A stretch of 64,000 bases of DNA, taken from contig VWZF01006010.1 in NCBI GenBank assembly GCA_013396755.1, forward strand, positions 1,096,797-1,160,796, read 5' to 3'. The stretch comes from Sclerurus mexicanus. Its lineage: Eukaryota; Chordata; Aves; Passeriformes; Furnariidae. Below, in pieces: positions 1 through 13,742 of the stretch (the stretch's first letter is position 1; every line of letters begins with the position of its first letter). The notes under the pieces were generated by a model, which was not told the origin of the DNA, ran no database searches, and saw only the letters and a list, made by a program, of their open reading frames with translations. Both the position numbers and the translations under genes were made by a program.

Positions 1-3000
1 TTAAATGTCAGCTTTACAATGATAATCCTCCCCACTGAACACACTGACTGCCGCACAAATAGACCTCACCAAGTCATGGGCACAGAAAAGGGAAATTAGA
101 GTTTTTAAAAAGCTCTCCCCAACATATTAATGACCTCTCCTCTCCCCAAAGGACTAGTCCTCTGCCACAAACAGGAGACCTAACATCAAGGCATACTTGA
201 AGAAAATACTTGTTTTTATTATTTCTGACCCACAGATTAGCATTTGGTGTATTAAGGCAAATGCAATGCACTGGATCATCTAACTGTACCTGCAAAATAA
301 GCTCCCGTCACTTACAGCAAAAACTTTGCTTTCCTTACGCCAAATGGCACCCACTATTTGAAAAAAATCTTGATAATTTTATGATGAAAAAGAATATATG
401 AGTCTTTCTACCTGGGGATACCCAAAAACTCATTTAAATTAATGGAGTTTCGTGCAGAATGGCAGAATGCACAGAAGTTGGCAGAGGCCAGTTCAGAAAT
501 GAATGAGGAAGATTGCTTCAGTCCTCGCTAACAAGCTGCATTTTAGTTTGTGCCTTTCCCTTCAGGTAGTCACAGCATTTTCTTTCTTCTGACTTCATTA
601 AATTCTGCTGTTATCAGTGTTCGATTACTTTCCTCTCAGACATGCTCTTAAAGCCTACAAATACAGCCACATTCTAGCAAAAAGCAGGCCAACATCAAAG
701 AAGGCTGTGTTTATGCCATGCAGTCCACACAATCCAAAGCTGTCCTCTCGGTGACAGTCATCACACAGGGAGACAGGAGTTTGTTGAGGGAATGGGATGC
801 CACAGCAGGATTTTAATTTGCCCACTGGAAAATCCATTCTCAAGTGGTTACAGAAAAGCAGAGAGATAATACATGTGAGACACTGGAGACGGATTATATC
901 ATCTTTTTATGAAATTCATTCATATTTCAGTTCCTCCTTGCATTTGAACTAAACAGTCTTGCAAACCTTCCCTGTGACAGCTGTCCCTGTTCACAGCAGC
1001 AGTTTCAGAGATGTCTCACCCAAGTGCCCGTGCCAGGCCATGTGCACACAGAACTAAGAGCAGATTATGCCCATCTTTGTCATCTCCCTTCTTCTCTTTA
1101 CTGTCAACAACTGGAGTCTTTTTTGGTGTTTAGATGATGGCTTCACTACATCTCCTCTGCCACATGTGCATGCTGTGTCGACTGCAATAAGCCTGGGAGC
1201 TCTACAACCACAGCAACACCAAAAAACCCTTCCAAAAGATGTTCAAATGGGGCATCTAAAAGACTTGCAGTGTATTATTACTGCACCATAGCCCATAATT
1301 ACTGGTAGCATGGGATTATACACAGGTAGATGTTTGTTAGGCAGATACTCTTCCTCTGTGTATTTTAATAATGTTAGGATAGATACAGGAGAATATTCAA
1401 AGGGAGAAACAATTATGTGCATAAATTATTTCATTTAGGAAGGGAACAAATTCACAGAGCACTGGGCAGAAGTTAGCTCATCCCCTGGCTGAATGGAGAG
1501 ATGACTTTAGTTTCCTGAACTGTGAATGCAACTGCCTTTATATGCCACTATAGAAGTCTTATTAAAATTCAATTCAAACTTCTATTAAAATTCAACCAAT
1601 CATGACATCAAACACCCCCATCTGAATTTATACACATGCCTAAAGGAACAGATAAAGGCTAAAAAGCCTTATCTCCTTCAGTATTAGACAACAACAGTCT
1701 GTCAGAGGCAGTTCACAAGTTTATCTCATAAAAAGTTCATCCCCTTGAAAAGGGCAGTTTAGTATGTGAAGGGAGCAGAGAATGAGCAACAACTCAATGT
1801 GAGAGGCCACAATAATTGACTGGGAATTTCTAAAGAGGAAAAAAAAAAAGCAGGAGTCTTCTTGTTCCCTCCACTGACTAAGCAACAGAAATACCACTCC
1901 AAATCACTGGTACAGTGGAGATTTACAGAAGAATCCTTCCAGGTCAGACACTACCCCTGCAGAAGGGTAGAACATAGTTCCCCACGACCCAGACATTACT
2001 GTATCTTCTCCTTCAAAACTTCTTACCTCTTCAGGACAGTGAAAAGGAGAAAACTGTAAGCCTTCTGGAAATACAGGTAGTTAGTTTGTCCTCCAATAAA
2101 AATTCAACAATAAAAAAGTTGCCCCATTTTATACTAAATTAGATACCCTACCATACAGTTCTCCTCACCCATCCACAATAAAGCATTCCAAAATCTAGCT
2201 GCTCTTTATAAAATATGGTTGTGGCTCCTGTTTCTTGAAGAAGGTCCTGATTAGCACGGAAGTTTAACACACAGCATTGCAGAGGAATTATAGTGGTATC
2301 GGGGAAAGAAGTCTGTCTCTCAGCCTCTCAGAATACAGTTATACTGGATTTAAAGACAGCAAGGTCAATGGCTTTAGCTGTACAGAGCAATTACTACATA
2401 TTTCCAAAATAAAACAGAATTCTGATTAGTAAGGAAAGGAAGACATGGCTAACAATGCTTCCCTAAAGCCAGCTTCTGAGGGATGGTAATGAACTGATCT
2501 CAGAGCACGCTGAGACACAGACCTCCTCACACAGGGTCCATCAGTTGGAAATGTGCACCCATCAAACCTCCAGCACTGGGGAGCAGCATGTACCATTTCC
2601 CTCAAAGCTGCCTTGGAAAGGCATCTTTCTATAAGCACAAAAGAGTGCAAATATCATCAGCTCTCTGTGACTTACAGATTTTCAGTACAAAAATTATTGT
2701 TCTGGGAGTTTTAACTACAGTCTCAGGGTATTTTATTATAGGAACTTATAGGAATTTTGGCCAATTGCCCATGTCCACAGCATAAAAACAGCATTCCTCT
2801 GGAGATGGAGACATTGGAGAACTTCTGGAGAGAAAACCAATGAGGAATCCAGGACTCTATATCTGACACTTAGACCCAAATGTGGATTGAAAATATCCTC
2901 CTACTCAAGGGCCCATCACAACAGACAGGAACTCATGCCTGAACTTAGAGGAAGCAGTCTCTGAAGCTGATGTAACCCAGGAAAAATGGGAAGAACTTGT

Positions 3001-6000
3001 GTTGAAGCTCCCTGAGAAACATGTCAACTAAGATATATCAGTAACATCTTACTCTACTGGAGGAAGCCTCAGATACAGTGAAGTTCTCACAGTGCCCTTT
3101 TCATCATCCTTGAATGTCTTTCAAGGTACAGACTTCCTGCATGGTAATGGAAGGAGAGAGGCAGCATAAGGAATGCCAAGTGAGCTCCTGGATGGGTAGA
3201 CTTGCTCTACAAACAGAGATCCTACAGCTCCCTTGTTCTCTCAGGAGACCCAGACTGAGAGGAGGAGGAGTCCTTCAGCCTGGACATCTTCCAGTCAGCC
3301 AGCAGATATTGTAAAGCCAGATTTATGTGCCTATTTACAGCCCAACTGTACCAGCGTGCAGCCAGATCTGGGGCTTTTCCTCCATCCAGCTGACTGGGAC
3401 GTGAGAAGCCCAAGCTGCCTGCCTAGAGCTGAACACAAGCAACAGGACATGATAAAACAGAGAGGCCAGCCTGCCCATGGGGAGAGTGCAGCCTGGCAGG
3501 AGGAAAACCTGGAGCACCAGTGCCCTGCCCCGCTGCCTTGGAAGCGACAGCACATCACAGCCCTCTGGCTGAGGCCACAAAAGTAAATAAGTACTGAAAG
3601 GTCATTGCCTACCTCTTGTTTCCTCAGCTGGACACCTTTCCACCACAGGCACAGAGGACTGAAAGATGATTTTGCCTTGCTACCGAAAGCTGCCACGTCC
3701 CCAGCAGCCCCTCTGCAGACTGGAAATCAGACCACGACGGGGCTGCAGGTGCAGGCTCCCGACGTTACGGATTATTAGGTTTCCTCCTGTTTGTTTTCCA
3801 TCCCAGCCCTCCGTAATGCCATCAATTAAGGGCTAAATTTATAACAGGTGCAATTTTTGTAAAAGAAATTTACTCAACACTTCTCACTTGTAATGTGATT
3901 ATTTTTTTTTTTCTTTCGGTCTCCTGAAGTGTTTTGCAAAATTAAAAACTGCAGTTAGCTCCAAGACAGGAGCAAAGCACTGAAACCTATTCTAAGCATC
4001 ATGGCATCAACAACCAATTACCATAAAAACCTATTTATTTAATATGTCAAGGCTAATTGCGGTAGCCCACCCAACACTTCCAAATAAATAATTAACAGCT
4101 GAATTTAGAAGCATGAGGTAATCAAGTTATCCACGGCTGATGACATGTTAAAAAAAATGTATTGGTTTTATTTAAGAAGAGAGGAACCTTTGCATAGAGA
4201 ATATGCTATTTCTGAGTATGAATGTATATGTATGAGACAGGAGAGGGGAAAGCTGGAAAAAGATTCATTATTTACTTTTAGCCCTGATTTATAGAAATTT
4301 TGACAGAGAGCTTATACAGCAAGCAATCTACTTTTCTCCTCCTGGCAACACAGAAGTCAGGAACCTAAGAGGAAAGTGGGAGAGCAAGTCTGAGTCTCTG
4401 TTTCTACTGACACACATTTAGTTGCAGCTTTAGGAAACTTTAAAACAGTCCCAGTGAGGTCCTGTGTAGATAACACTTTATACTGTGAATAGATAACTAG
4501 GATTTCTCACAGCATGTTTGTTTTTTTCTGTGCAGTAACACCCAAGTCTATTCTCACTCCCAAATTGGCTCATGATTTTAGATCAGCAGACTAATTGTTT
4601 CTTCCAACAGTTCAATCTAATAAAATCAAATTTAAGTGCTATTTTGATATGGCAAGAAGAAAAAACACCTTCTCAAAATCTCCCAGTCACTGCTTGGGAG
4701 AGTATCAATATCGAGACCCATCACCCATCTGGATTACCAAAAATTAGTTCCACATAAGAAGTCATCTTAAAAAAAATACAAAAGGCAGGGCAGGTTCATA
4801 AGACACTGCTGCTGTAGCTCGTGGTTAAATGATGCTTTACAAAGTACAGAAGGTCTTTAGAAATGCAGCTCTGCAGGTCCTGTGAGGTTTGTGAGTAATA
4901 ACAGATCTGAGAGGGGTTACTGGAACTAAACTTTGTGGTTTCACTCACAACAGCTCTACAAGCCAAGTTTTCATTTTGCCATCCTTTCTAGTACTGGCAA
5001 AGCTTTGTCTCCCCCAAATATCAGTCACAAGTGTCTGAAAGACTCATCTTTTCTCCTCACTCTGGCAGTGAGCTGTGCTCAGGCTCTAGACACATTTTTC
5101 AGCATATTGCAGGGACTGTTCCAAGATTCTACATAAGCTTTTTCAAGGTTTTGTACAGATTCTCATTAAAGGCACCTAGTCCTATTTGTGTCAGGATCAT
5201 AACAAGAGTCGAGCACAGCACAGAGCCTGCATCACTATTTGGAAATGTCTCCATTGTCCTACTCACATGCACGGCAGTCAAAACACTGTTTAAGTGCCTC
5301 TTCAGTGCTTCTGGATAATGCAAATCCTGAACCAGCTGCCTTTGGTGGGGGTTATCTGACTGAGGAGAAATATTTGTGATGCCTAACAGCAGCATTTTGA
5401 AATAAAAAGTCCTCAGAAAAATTAATAACATCCTAATTTGAAGAAAGCTGGGAAAAGAAGTTAGTTGTGATTAACTTCTATGAGTAAGTGAAAAGATACT
5501 TGAATTATTTTTAACAGTTAACTCTCCTCTCCCCTCCCATCTTCTCTCCTTTCTTCTCTTCCACCACTGTCTCACACACCTTTCCCTACCAAAATAGTTG
5601 TCATTACCAGGTTAGGACATCCCCCCTTCAAGACTGCAAAAGACCTCCTTCTCTCTGAACCTGTTCTCTGATTTCCTTATGTAATTCCTAGGGAAGGAGC
5701 ATTCAGCATTACACTCTCAACACTTTAACAGACCAGTGCTAAGCAAGTGCCCATTATTTCCCAGTGTTCCCATTTTAATTATTTAATTTATTTTTTTTTA
5801 GTAATAGTAGAATACAGAACTGAAATAACCCGATTTTCATTGTAAGATCCTTTTTAGGGCTATGCAACACTTTGCAGGGTGATTTCTTTCAAATAATCAC
5901 CAGCATCATGTTAAAATGCACTCCACCACCCAAACCCTTTTATGCAATGCTGTTGGCTCAGAAGACCAAGCATATGGAACAGGCTACTCATTCCAGAGGA

Positions 6001-6335
6001 GACTCGGTGCCAGAGCGTGACGCAGGCAAGGGGAGACAAGATTTGCTTTTAATTTTTTCTATCAAGATGTGCATAACTGATCCTCCCCACATGAGCCAGT
6101 ATTTGCAGAGCTGCTCTTTCCATGTAAAAGTGAACCCTTGATATTTTATATGGATCAGAATGTATTTGAAATACGCAAAATAAAACATAAAACAGCAGAT
6201 CAGGGGGTTAAATTCACCAAAGTCAGGGAGTTACCCTGAAGCCTTCCTATTCTGCCTCCCTAAAAGAGAAGAATTAGTAGAGTTTTCTAGAATTTTTAGG
6301 TGTAGGAATCCTTTAAATTAAAGGATGCTGTGTGT
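1..6335. other. Unique gene-free DNA
   Basis: I see no supported exon, RNA gene or transposon here. Small features are an A11 run at 1839-1849 and a 12-bp phrase, ATTAAAATTCAA, repeated at 1561-1572 and 1584-1595. The overlapping open frames on both strands at 3233-3696 arise in a GC-richer patch and show no known domain. The stretch at about 3730-4160 is described separately as a possible conserved noncoding element. Confidence 0.6.
3730..4160. promoter_or_regulatory. Candidate conserved noncoding element, homeodomain-site rich
   Basis: This AT-rich block differs in texture from its GC-richer left neighbour. It carries many ATTA/TAAT cores and related sites, for example ATCAATTAAG near 3821, ACCAATTACC near 4012, GCTAATTGCG near 4052 and AATAATTAACAG near 4086. 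Dense homeodomain-type sites without repeats are typical of vertebrate developmental enhancers. That is an inference from composition only, because no alignment was possible. Confidence 0.25.
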
Positions 6336-6485
6336 TGCCCTATCTCTGGAAGTGTTCAAGGCCAGGTTGGATGGGGCTTGGAGCTACCTGGTCTAGTGGA
6401 AGGTGTCCCTGCCCATGGCAAGGAGTTGGAACTTGATGTTCTTTAAGGTCCTTTCCAACCCAAACCATTTTATCATTCTGTGATT
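6336..6485 (+). mobile_element. CR1 retrotransposon 3' fragment
   Basis: The segment reads in sense orientation through the avian CR1 3' end: 'CTGGAAGTGTTCAAGGCCAG', then 'GGTTGGATGGGGCTTGGAG', 'GGAAGGTGTCCCTGCCCATG', 'TTCTTTAAGGTCCTTTCCAA' and a degenerate octamer tail (TTTATCATTCTGTGATT). It is severely 5' truncated, as CR1 copies usually are, and contains no coding sequence. The tail has several substitutions, so the copy is not recent. Confidence 0.95.
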
Positions 6486-7263
6486 GCTGTTACTGAGCTG
6501 TGGTTACTGTCAACCTGTCTGGGAGGAAAAGTGTAAAAAAGACCAAATGTCAGCATTTTAAAAAGAAGCCCAGGAAGACAATACCGCATAGAAACAATAT
6601 TACAGCCCTTTTATTTCTCAATAAGCACAGGGCAGGGGAACTGTTGAGGGCAACACAGACCACTCAGAGCGCAGTTCATTCAAAAAGGCATTATTGTGAT
6701 ACCAACACGCACAAATGAATACATCTGCATTTCTTCAGGTTACAAAGGTTCTTCTTAGAGAGCGGAAGGCCTGCCATGACAATCAGTTTTTAAACTCATC
6801 TAAGAGAGTTGTGATACAGATCCATAAAATCATGTGTGACATGGAATGGGTGAGCAGGGAATGGCTGTTCACAGCTTCTTCTGTCAGAAGCAGCAGAGGA
6901 AGTCCAACCAAAGTAGCAGAAGGCACACTGAAAACAAAGAAAATATATGCCATGTCACACAGTCCACAGCTGAGCTTTAGAGTCTCTTGCCGTGATAAGT
7001 TCAAAAAAATAAAGTGGGTAGGCAAAAAGACTGGGAGAGATGTGCATGGAGATGAGTTGAATACAGCACCACTGCTTCTCGAGTGAGCCATAAACTGCTG
7101 CAACAACTGCTGTGAGCTGCTGTGCTCACTCACTGTATTCTTGTATCACTCCCCAGCATCAACCCCTGGTTGCCGTCAGACAGCATCCTGGACAAGATGG
7201 GTCTTTAGTCTAAGCCTGAAAGGCCATTTCTGTGTTCTTGCATGTGAGGAGCCACAGGAAATT
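6486..7263. other. Unique DNA between two CR1 copies
   Basis: No gene is supported. An open frame of 123 codons at 6715-7086 and an antisense frame of 116 codons at 6783-7133 overlap each other, have no recognisable domain and are best read as chance. Confidence 0.55.
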
Positions 7264-7367
7264 TGGGCTTGGAGCAACGTGGAAGGTGTCTCTGCCCATG
7301 GCAGGGGGGTCGGAAGAAGATGATCTTTAAGGTCACTTCCAACCCAAACCATTCCATGATTCTATGA
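7264..7367 (+). mobile_element. CR1 retrotransposon 3' fragment with small internal deletion
   Basis: Sense CR1 3' end: 'TTGGGCTTGGAGCAACGTGG' runs directly into 'AAGGTGTCTCTGCCCATGG', followed by 'GATCTTTAAGGTCACTTCC', 'AACCCAAACCATTCCATGAT' and the tail TCTATGA. Compared with the copies at 6336 and 16184, about ten bases between GCAAC and GGAAGG (the CTGGTCTAGT segment) are missing. It lies in the same orientation as the copy about 0.8 kb upstream, but the flanks differ, so two separate insertions are likelier than a tandem duplication. Confidence 0.93.
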
Positions 7368-9814
7368 AATAGGCAACTGTTGCTTCTATTGTCACATTGC
7401 ATTAAAAATATTGTGAAACACATAAACAGGCAACAAGCAGAAAGAAATAATTTACTTTTTTATTTGCCATTGGTAATATTAACCCTATAACCAGAGTGTC
7501 ATTCTGGTGCCTGAACAGAATGCAGAAAAATAAGGAGGCAGAAAAGGGGGGGGAAAAACAACTGAAGGTTGGAAAAAATGTTTTTCAGTAACAGACTTTA
7601 AGAGCTTAATCTGTTTAGCTTATCAGAAAAATTGAAAAATTACTTGATTGGTGTGTAAGTGTATCGGTGGAGAGAAAGGAGCAATAAAGGTCTCTCTAGT
7701 GGAGAAATTTATTACTAAAAGGGCTGGAAGATGGAGCAGGAGAAGTACAAATTAGGCAGGAACATGGGGATTATTCCTATCCTGACCTCTTCCTACGAAG
7801 ACCAGTGCCTTTCTATAAGCCAACTCAGGCTGTTGAGCCCAATGCCTTAGCAGGGAGTGCCAGGGAAGCTCCCAGAACAAGGAGGAAATCAGATTGAATG
7901 GCACCTTTTCACTGAAAAGGTGAAAATGTTTACAAATCCCCTGGAGTCAAGCACATCCATTTGCAGTGATCAGTGGGAAAGAAGGGGAACACAGCAGCAG
8001 TAAGCTTGGGCTTACTCTGGGATAGAAGAGAGAAAGTCTGTTGTCAAAACTGGGGAAAGAGTCTGACAAAGAGAGCACCAGCAGCTGTGAAGGGCAGAGC
8101 TGGAATGCCTGGGTGGGAGGATCAGGAGGGAAGGATGGGAAGGATGAATGCAAATTACTGCAGCTCAGGCAATTACTGAAGGGACCCAAGCAAGGAACGA
8201 GAAGAGAAGGGCAGCTTGTTCAGTCAGGGAATATGGGGAACAAGCCCCTCCCCTGAGACAAAGATTCAATCCCTCACAGTTTTCAGGATGTTCCTGTTCC
8301 TCAGTCACCTTCTGAAGATGAACAACGGCAGAAGATATGAGTCTGAGGTAACTTGTACTCATAAAGATGCCCATGGAGGACAGAGGAGACAGAAACAAAG
8401 CATTAAGCCTAAAATACAAGCAGAAATTATAGCTTCTCTAGATATCATAGATATAAAATGGATACTATCTCAGTTGGTTTTGGAAAAGCAGGAAGTGTCT
8501 GCCAGGGATCTAATTTTATTGGGTCAAAATAGCCATTAACAAAGACTTGTCTACAGAAAAAGAGATAATTTCCAAAGATCTTCTTGAATATAATGCTTTA
8601 CAGAGAGACACCAGACCTATATTAGCTTGTATTGACTGTAAAAGGGAGGACAGATCCAGTTAGAGGTCTGCAAGAACGAGGAGCTTTTCCATCTCCTGAG
8701 ACTCGGAGCTCTTCATAAAACTGATTGACTGCTCACTCTCTCCCATTTTTACTCATTTGGCAGCCTAGTTCCCCCAGAAAGCTCTTTCAATTCAACAATG
8801 CCTGTACAGCAGAGACAAAACCTGGAAAGAGGGAACGATGGATGTTCACTCATATGACAGTGTAAGAATGGAATGGCAAGAGCCTCACTGAGGCTTCACA
8901 ACAAATAGAAGAACATAAAAATATTCATTACCAACTAAGAGAGAAGGCAGCATCAGAAAACAAATGGGAGCTACAGAAAGCCAGGCAGAGCAGTCTGAAG
9001 ACAGAGGTGATGTGGAAGCAGGGATGGGTACGTCTGAACCTGGGCTACGACACAGACATGTCACCCCTCAGAGGTAAAAAGAGTTACGTTAATCTGTACC
9101 ATGCAAGAGGCAAAAGTCAAAAGCAGTCTGCAGCTCTTGTGAGCAGAGCACGGGCCTGAAGGCATTGCTGCTGCCCCTGCTAAGTGAAACTCCAATTATA
9201 TCCTCTTATTCCATTACTGTGTTGTGTTTCCTATATTGGTTTATGTCATTTTAAATAACTACACCCAGTGGGTCTCAGCACAGGCTGGTCCGTGGACTAG
9301 ATTTCACTAACAGATGTTTCCTTCATATTCCTTTTCCAATTAAAATCATACTGTGTGAAGTTAGAGTTCCCCATGCTACGCTGAAGAATTTCTGAAAGCA
9401 GCTCAGAAAGGAGCGAGCAGGGGTGGCTCAGGTAACAGAGAACTCTTTCTCCAAATTTCTTCCTGGGCAGTGAGCGGTACCCAAGAATACACACGGGAAA
9501 GGCAGGACCAGTAGGCTTTGTGGAGCTCTGGTGTGAGAACTGGAGACTGTCAGACCCTCCATCCCAGTCTCCCACACTGCCCAGTTCTTTAGTCCATACT
9601 TCACCAGTTTGTCCAGGTGAATGTTACGTGAAACATAAAGAGTTATGTCGAACATATGTCAAAAATTGCCATCCTGAAAGTTGTGAAACTACTGTTTTTC
9701 TCATCTCCTGAGGATCCTAAACTCCACCATCCCACAGTCGCTGCAGCCAAGGCTGCCCTTGACTTTCACACCCCTGACTAGTTCTCTGTTTGACACGTCA
9801 GGTCCAGGCAGATC
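7368..9814. other. Unique gene-free DNA
   Basis: No supported gene. It contains a G8 run at 7546-7553 and a purine-rich stretch at about 7970-8240 that opens frames on both strands (about 70-107 codons) without domain content. Nothing here resembles a transposon that I recognise. Confidence 0.55.
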
Positions 9815-10060
9815 ATGTCCTGTGTCTGGAAGCTGACACCAATGTACTCCAGAAGCCTCCTGAATTGCTTTTGTCCTGCTCTGATGTCTCTCCAGCAGTT
9901 TTTTTGGGATAGTTAAGGTCTCCTATGAGGACCAGTGCCTCCCCATGTGAGGTTTCTTCCAACCATCTGAAGAAGGTCTCATCTACTCCCTGCACAGGAG
10001 GTCTGTGGGGACACCCAGCAGAGCATCTGCCCTCTGAGCCCAACCCACCAGCTCCCAGAT
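9815..10060 (-). pseudogene. Decayed CR1 ORF2 endonuclease fragment
   Basis: Read on the - strand, this encodes part of the apurinic-type endonuclease of a CR1 LINE. The diagnostic stretch is VDETFFRWLEETS, then EALVLIGDLNYP (GDLNYP at 9906-9923), corresponding to the conserved CR1 segment that ends GDFNHP, where the Asp and Asn belong to the endonuclease active site. Just upstream, HRPP at about 9996-10007 matches the CR1 YRPP motif. After GDLNYP the similarity continues in another frame, so there is at least one frameshift. Neither the reverse transcriptase nor the CR1 3' end is attached, so this is an isolated internal piece, probably an old copy cut down by deletion. It is not functional. 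Edges are approximate. Confidence 0.85.
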
Positions 10061-13000
10061 GGATCATCAGCAGTTTGGGCTTGCATCCTTTTGTCTACAC
10101 GTTTTTCACTACTTATGGGTTTGTTTAATGTTTGGTATTAAAACTAGAGAGTGACAAAGTGCTCTGGTTTATCTTTCCTATTAAGCTACACCCTGCTGCT
10201 TCCCACCTGCACTTGCAGGGACTGTGCTTAACCCACATCCACTTGGCACGGAAAATAAAACTAGGAAAGGCTCCATTAAGAAAATATGAAGAAAATACTT
10301 AGCAAGGAATCACAGCTGGAAATGTTTGGTGACCACTGGTATTCTGGAGTTTCCTTGATCCCACTAAAGTTCCTTCCTTTCTCCCAGGAGCATTCACTGT
10401 ATAATCAGCACATTTTATATTTGCATTTCTGTAGCCAAAAGCATGCTCTTGAACGTCTTTATTTTCCATTGCTTTGAGAAATTCTGCAAATAAAGTGTTG
10501 GTTTAACAGTTTGCATGAAAACATAGCAGTGACTAAGATCCATTACACTACATTTCAAGCCCAGACACCTAGAGAATTAGCTAAATGTGCACAGTTTACC
10601 TCCCACATCAATGAAGATTATGGTTAACCCTGATAAAGTCAATGTAGTTAAGTCGGTGTAAGGTAAGATAAACAGGAGGAAAGTCTCAAGCATTCATTTT
10701 TAAAAGGAGGAAATACATAAAATAGAAGTAAACAGACCACAGGCTTTCTGCTAGAAACCACTAACAACCACCTACATGAAGAAAAGTGGAGTAGGTGTGT
10801 GTTGGCTATTATTGATATAATTAGGATCTGGCTTAAAAAATATATGTTTTTATGTATGAAAAGTTACATAGTAAAAATACATATCAGCAAGTGATGTCAT
10901 TTTAACTATATAATTGAAAATTAAGCTTACACACCTGACATTTTTCCTGTAGATAAACCTCAGAGGACACAAAAGTTGAATACTGCAGAACGTAATGTTG
11001 CCTTTAAAACTGTAACTTCCATATTTGATATCATAAAAGTTGCTAAAAAGATCAGATGTTTAGTTGAAACCAGACACTGCTGGGCCTCGCCCAACTTTTT
11101 CAAGGTGTTTTCACCTACACAAGGTAAATTGAATTAAATAAGGCATTTCTTCCTCAGATGTCTGCATACATGAAGAAGGCTGGGATGAAAGTTTTGTACG
11201 GCCAGCAGAGAGCAGGGCTGGTAGGGTGGAACAGGAGGGGAGAAAGGTGGGGATCAGTGGAGGTTAATGGATGAGCTCTGGGAGCAGCGTCCAGCCGGCG
11301 CTGAAGTGGAGGTGTAAAATGTGACAAGAGTGGCCAATTAAAAGAGATGAAAAACTGCTGGAAGAAGAATCAGGCATTAATTTAGGAAGCCTGACTGTGC
11401 AGCGAACATAGTCCAAGCTAAGAATGAAACTATGTCTGTGGATAATAAAAAACACTGTAAATCTTATTAAGCAGGAAGTCTAAAGAGGCTTTTCTCTCGT
11501 TTTGTACCTAAGAGTCTGAAAATCATTGCGTTATTAGATTAGCTTACAGAAAGGTAGTCATCCAATATCCCAGACTTATCCATGGGGAAAAAAACTGTTG
11601 AAGAAGAAGATTTATAAAAACCACCAATGCCAAGGCCTATAATTGGAGAAGAAGGATGGTCTAGCCCAGAGTTGGGCTAACAAATGCTAGCCCAGGGAAC
11701 TCAGACATTGAGTTCAATGGGGATTATAAAGCTTAATAAAAGGCAATACTAGTCAGCCCTGGCTCATTTTTTCCAGTATTGAGACAAGAAGTAGTTGCAA
11801 GTGCTGGCTGCAATTGTTCATGCTCACTGAACACCTTCTGTCTGCTCCTAATCAGAGTGCAGGGGTAAATGTTCATACCTAAAATGAGTTCTCACTCCTT
11901 GGTCCAAGTGGGACTGAGCGGCTGCACGGCAAGAAACAAATCAAGAAGGCAGTCCACGATTTCAAGATTTAGTGACATTGCTGTAGTCAAGGACTTGGGA
12001 GATCCAGGCTCCTTTCCCTGCTGTGCCACAGTACTCTGGCACACCTTGAGGCACGCCGTGAATTCTCTCCCTTGCTTCTCAGCTGCACTGCAGAGATAAA
12101 AGTTCCTCCCTAATGTAGGAGAGCGCCGTCAGCCAAAAAACACAGGGGATGCTCAGACACAACAACACTATAAAAAGTCAAATCTTGAAATTAAAAATTC
12201 GGGAAAGGATTTGTATTCAAAACAATGCTTAAGCACAAAGTAAACATATAAGTTTATTTAAGCCACTATGGAATAATATGTTCATTAATTCCTGAAGATG
12301 CACATAAAATCCTGAAACTGTCAAAAGAAAAATTAGCTGAAAGGAGTCCAGGAACTAAACTTCCAGACTAGTCTGACTAAGTCAGCACAGCAGAAACAAG
12401 AACCTGCCAGAACTTTAAAAAAGCTTTAAAAGTTTTTAAACTTCTTCTTAAGCAGTGAAAAGAACTTTCGGTTTCATACAATTTTGTACCAAAATTCTCA
12501 AAACAATAAATCAATTTACCAGCTCAGTGTAATGCAAGCTGTAAGTGTTGCCAAATCTTACTTACTTCTGAGTGTTTAATACTAAAAGCAAACCAAGTGT
12601 AGTCTCAACTCCTGTAACTCACTCGGCTGAAACAGGGAAAATTAAGTTTCTAAACCATCAGTACGTCATAACCAACCTGCTTTTCTTCAGCTGTTGGAGG
12701 ATAGCCTCTGCCACCAGATATCAACGTGGAGGGACAGTTCAATGCTTTTCTATCTGCTCTTCACCACTGAAATTTAATCTCATAGGCTGCATGCCAGCCG
12801 TGAAGGTATTACAGAGCTTCGTGTCCATCACTTCTTAATCATATGCCTGTTGCACTTTCAACTTCTTGTAGTAAAAGAAATCAAACATTGGATTCATCTT
12901 AGCAGTGTTTTGGGAGGCTTTTTGGCTATTTCCTATATATCAGCAAACATTTCCTGCCATGTTGTTTGTCTGACAACCTCGATATCTTAACAGGTGCTTT

Positions 13001-13742
13001 ATTCTTTTCAATGTTATGCTTTGCTTTCAGTTAGCAGTGCTGTTTTCTAAAGCTCTCACATGAACAAAATAGGCAAAAATTAATGGACTTTAAGCCAGCA
13101 AAGAAGCCTTAACCTAATTGTTAGGCTGCTTGAGTCTGAAGGACTCACAGATTTTTAACTCTCACAGCACAAGCTCTGCCCAATATCCCACCTGCAGACT
13201 GTACCCACTATCAGAGACATAACATTTCACACTGCATTTACAGACAGTATCTTTAATTGACTGGAAAAGATGACAGCTCAAATGCAGGATTCCTGCATCA
13301 GTCTCAGCGGGGTTTTCTCTTGAAGGCAGTGGTACAAGCCACTGATACAGTCCGAGGGCACCTCTGTGTCCCCATTTATGATGCTACATCACTAGCACTT
13401 GCTAAACAAGCTCCTTTAGTGTCAGGATATGGAAAACTTATGTATTTCTAGTATTTAAATGTAAAACATCTTTCTTTATCTACATACAAAACAAGAAGAA
13501 AAGGCCAATATGTCATTTCCGTCTCGTAATAAGACCCTTTTTAAGCAAAACTAATATATTCCTGGTTGAAAATGACAAGTTTTTGCTGTCTCCAGTTTTA
13601 CTTCAATTTCTCTTATTTCTCATTAACCCATCTTTGATGATAATACATTTATTGTCATTCATGCATCTTAAGAGTTTTTCTGTCAGTTCTGGTGAATTAC
13701 TGACACATATGAAGAAATTCTCCGTACCATTAATATTACAGA
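10061..13742. other. Unique AT-rich gene-free DNA
   Basis: No gene, RNA or clear repeat was found. The open frames (up to 88 codons, 12572-12838) show no domain, signal peptide or codon bias that I would trust. Confidence 0.6.
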
